22,408 bases of DNA from positions 1-22,408 of the forward strand of contig JAEOSH010000037.1 in assembly GCA_016840465.1 (NCBI GenBank), read 5' to 3'. This DNA is from Candidatus Baldrarchaeum yapensis (GTDB lineage: Archaea > Asgardarchaeota > Baldrarchaeia > Baldrarchaeales > Baldrarchaeaceae). The notes under the pieces are model-generated. The model was not told where the DNA came from. It made no database searches and saw nothing but the letters and a program-made list of their open reading frames with translations. A program made the translations under genes and the position numbers. Positions 22,056-22,408 of this stretch are shown here, piece after piece; the stretch's first letter is position 1, and each line of letters begins with the position of its first letter.

Positions 22056-22408
22056 TTATAAGAAGTTGCGAACGAACTCCTCAAATGTAAGTCCGGCGAA
22101 TACTCTTATTCCCTCAAGAGCGCTGAAGAGCCCGCGTACATCACGTTGCAATCTCTCAAAAGCCTGCTCCAGCCTAGTAACTCTTTTGTCCAGCCTGTTA
22201 ATATCTCGGCGGAGTGCAGTTATTTCCCTATTAAAGTCCTCCCTCAGTTTATTCATGTCCTTCCGTAGAGAAATAATTTCTTTGTTGAAATCCTCACGCA
22301 TTTTATTCATATCATTGCGAAGTGAGGCTATTTCTCTGTTAAAGTCCTCACGCATGTTCTTCATCTCCCTACGGAGTTCTGAAATTTCTTTATTGAAGTC
22401 CTCTCGCA
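22056..22408 (-). pseudogene. DUF3782-like protein, N-terminal coiled-coil part, cut by window edge
   Basis: The N-terminal part of the same gene, running off the right edge. It has at least four 18-residue units beginning REDFN(K/R)EI and ending near M(N/K)K or INR, then DKRVTRLEQAFERLQRDVRGL and FAGLTFEEFVRNFL before TAA 22056-22058. The units are long-helix coiled coil. The true start lies outside the window; ATG 22364 is internal to the repeat array and should not be taken as the start. Confidence 0.7.
22190..22408. repeat. 54-bp tandem repeats inside the coiled-coil gene
   Basis: The core TTRAARTCCTC recurs at about 22231, 22285, 22339 and 22393, a period of exactly 54 bp (18 residues). 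REDFNKEI and REDFNREI alternate, suggesting a 108-bp higher-order unit. The array continues past the window edge. Confidence 0.75.

Noticed and set aside
1-22408. CRISPR arrays, tRNA or rRNA genes, and complete insertion sequences
   Set aside because: None seen: no spaced direct repeats, no tRNA TPsiC-arm pattern in the intergenic regions, and no transposase or terminal inverted repeats.

Overview
The window looks like one stretch of a thermophilic archaeal chromosome or metagenome bin. Evidence: TATA/BRE-type promoters with several apparently leaderless starts, GGTGA-like ribosome sites, frequent AGG/AGA arginine and ATA isoleucine codons, archaeal carbamate kinase, a P-loop ATPase fused to a DUF234-like domain, and DUF3782-type coiled-coil genes. 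I cannot assign a phylum. Bases 1-19 are not genomic: they are exactly the Tn5 mosaic end used in Nextera libraries, so the left edge is a contig end.

Layout. 20-304: frameshifted fragment of a helix-turn-helix/LAGLIDADG-like gene (-). 498-3866: a two-gene ABC exporter of the MacB/Lol type (+). 3867-5865: an accessory stretch holding a decayed membrane-protein remnant, a small helical protein, a frameshifted conserved-looking gene, a GC-rich probable structured RNA behind a good archaeal promoter, and another small helical protein. 6075-8628: a Wzx-like flippase (+) overlapping tail-to-tail with carbamate kinase (-). 9015-10247: a SufS-type cysteine desulfurase (+). 10563-11780: an ATPase/nuclease-like gene (-) with an internal stop and an inverted P-loop segment. 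11895-12590: an unrecognised protein (+). 12908-16467: an iron-transport locus with a DtxR-family regulator (+) converging on the operon feoA, Cys-rich feoA-like, feoB, small membrane protein (-); two TTAGG-N4-CCTAA palindromes lie at the feo promoter. 16980-19448: CopA copper-export P-type ATPase (+). 19518-20204: membrane-anchored coiled-coil protein (-). 20447-21727: GH1 beta-glycosidase (+). 21738-22408: a DUF3782-like coiled-coil/nuclease-fold gene (-) with an in-frame TAA, running off the right edge.

How the parts work together. The central theme is metal homeostasis: Fe(II) uptake (Feo) under an iron-sensing repressor with a recognisable operator, Cu(I) export next door, and a cysteine desulfurase nearby. 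The most striking observation is in the ATPase gene. Flipping 162 bp between two copies of GGAACTC (11585-11591 and 11754-11760, inverted) restores a continuous reading frame with a complete Walker A motif. The present orientation is also open in frame but lacks the P-loop. This is either a very recent microinversion or a two-state DNA switch.
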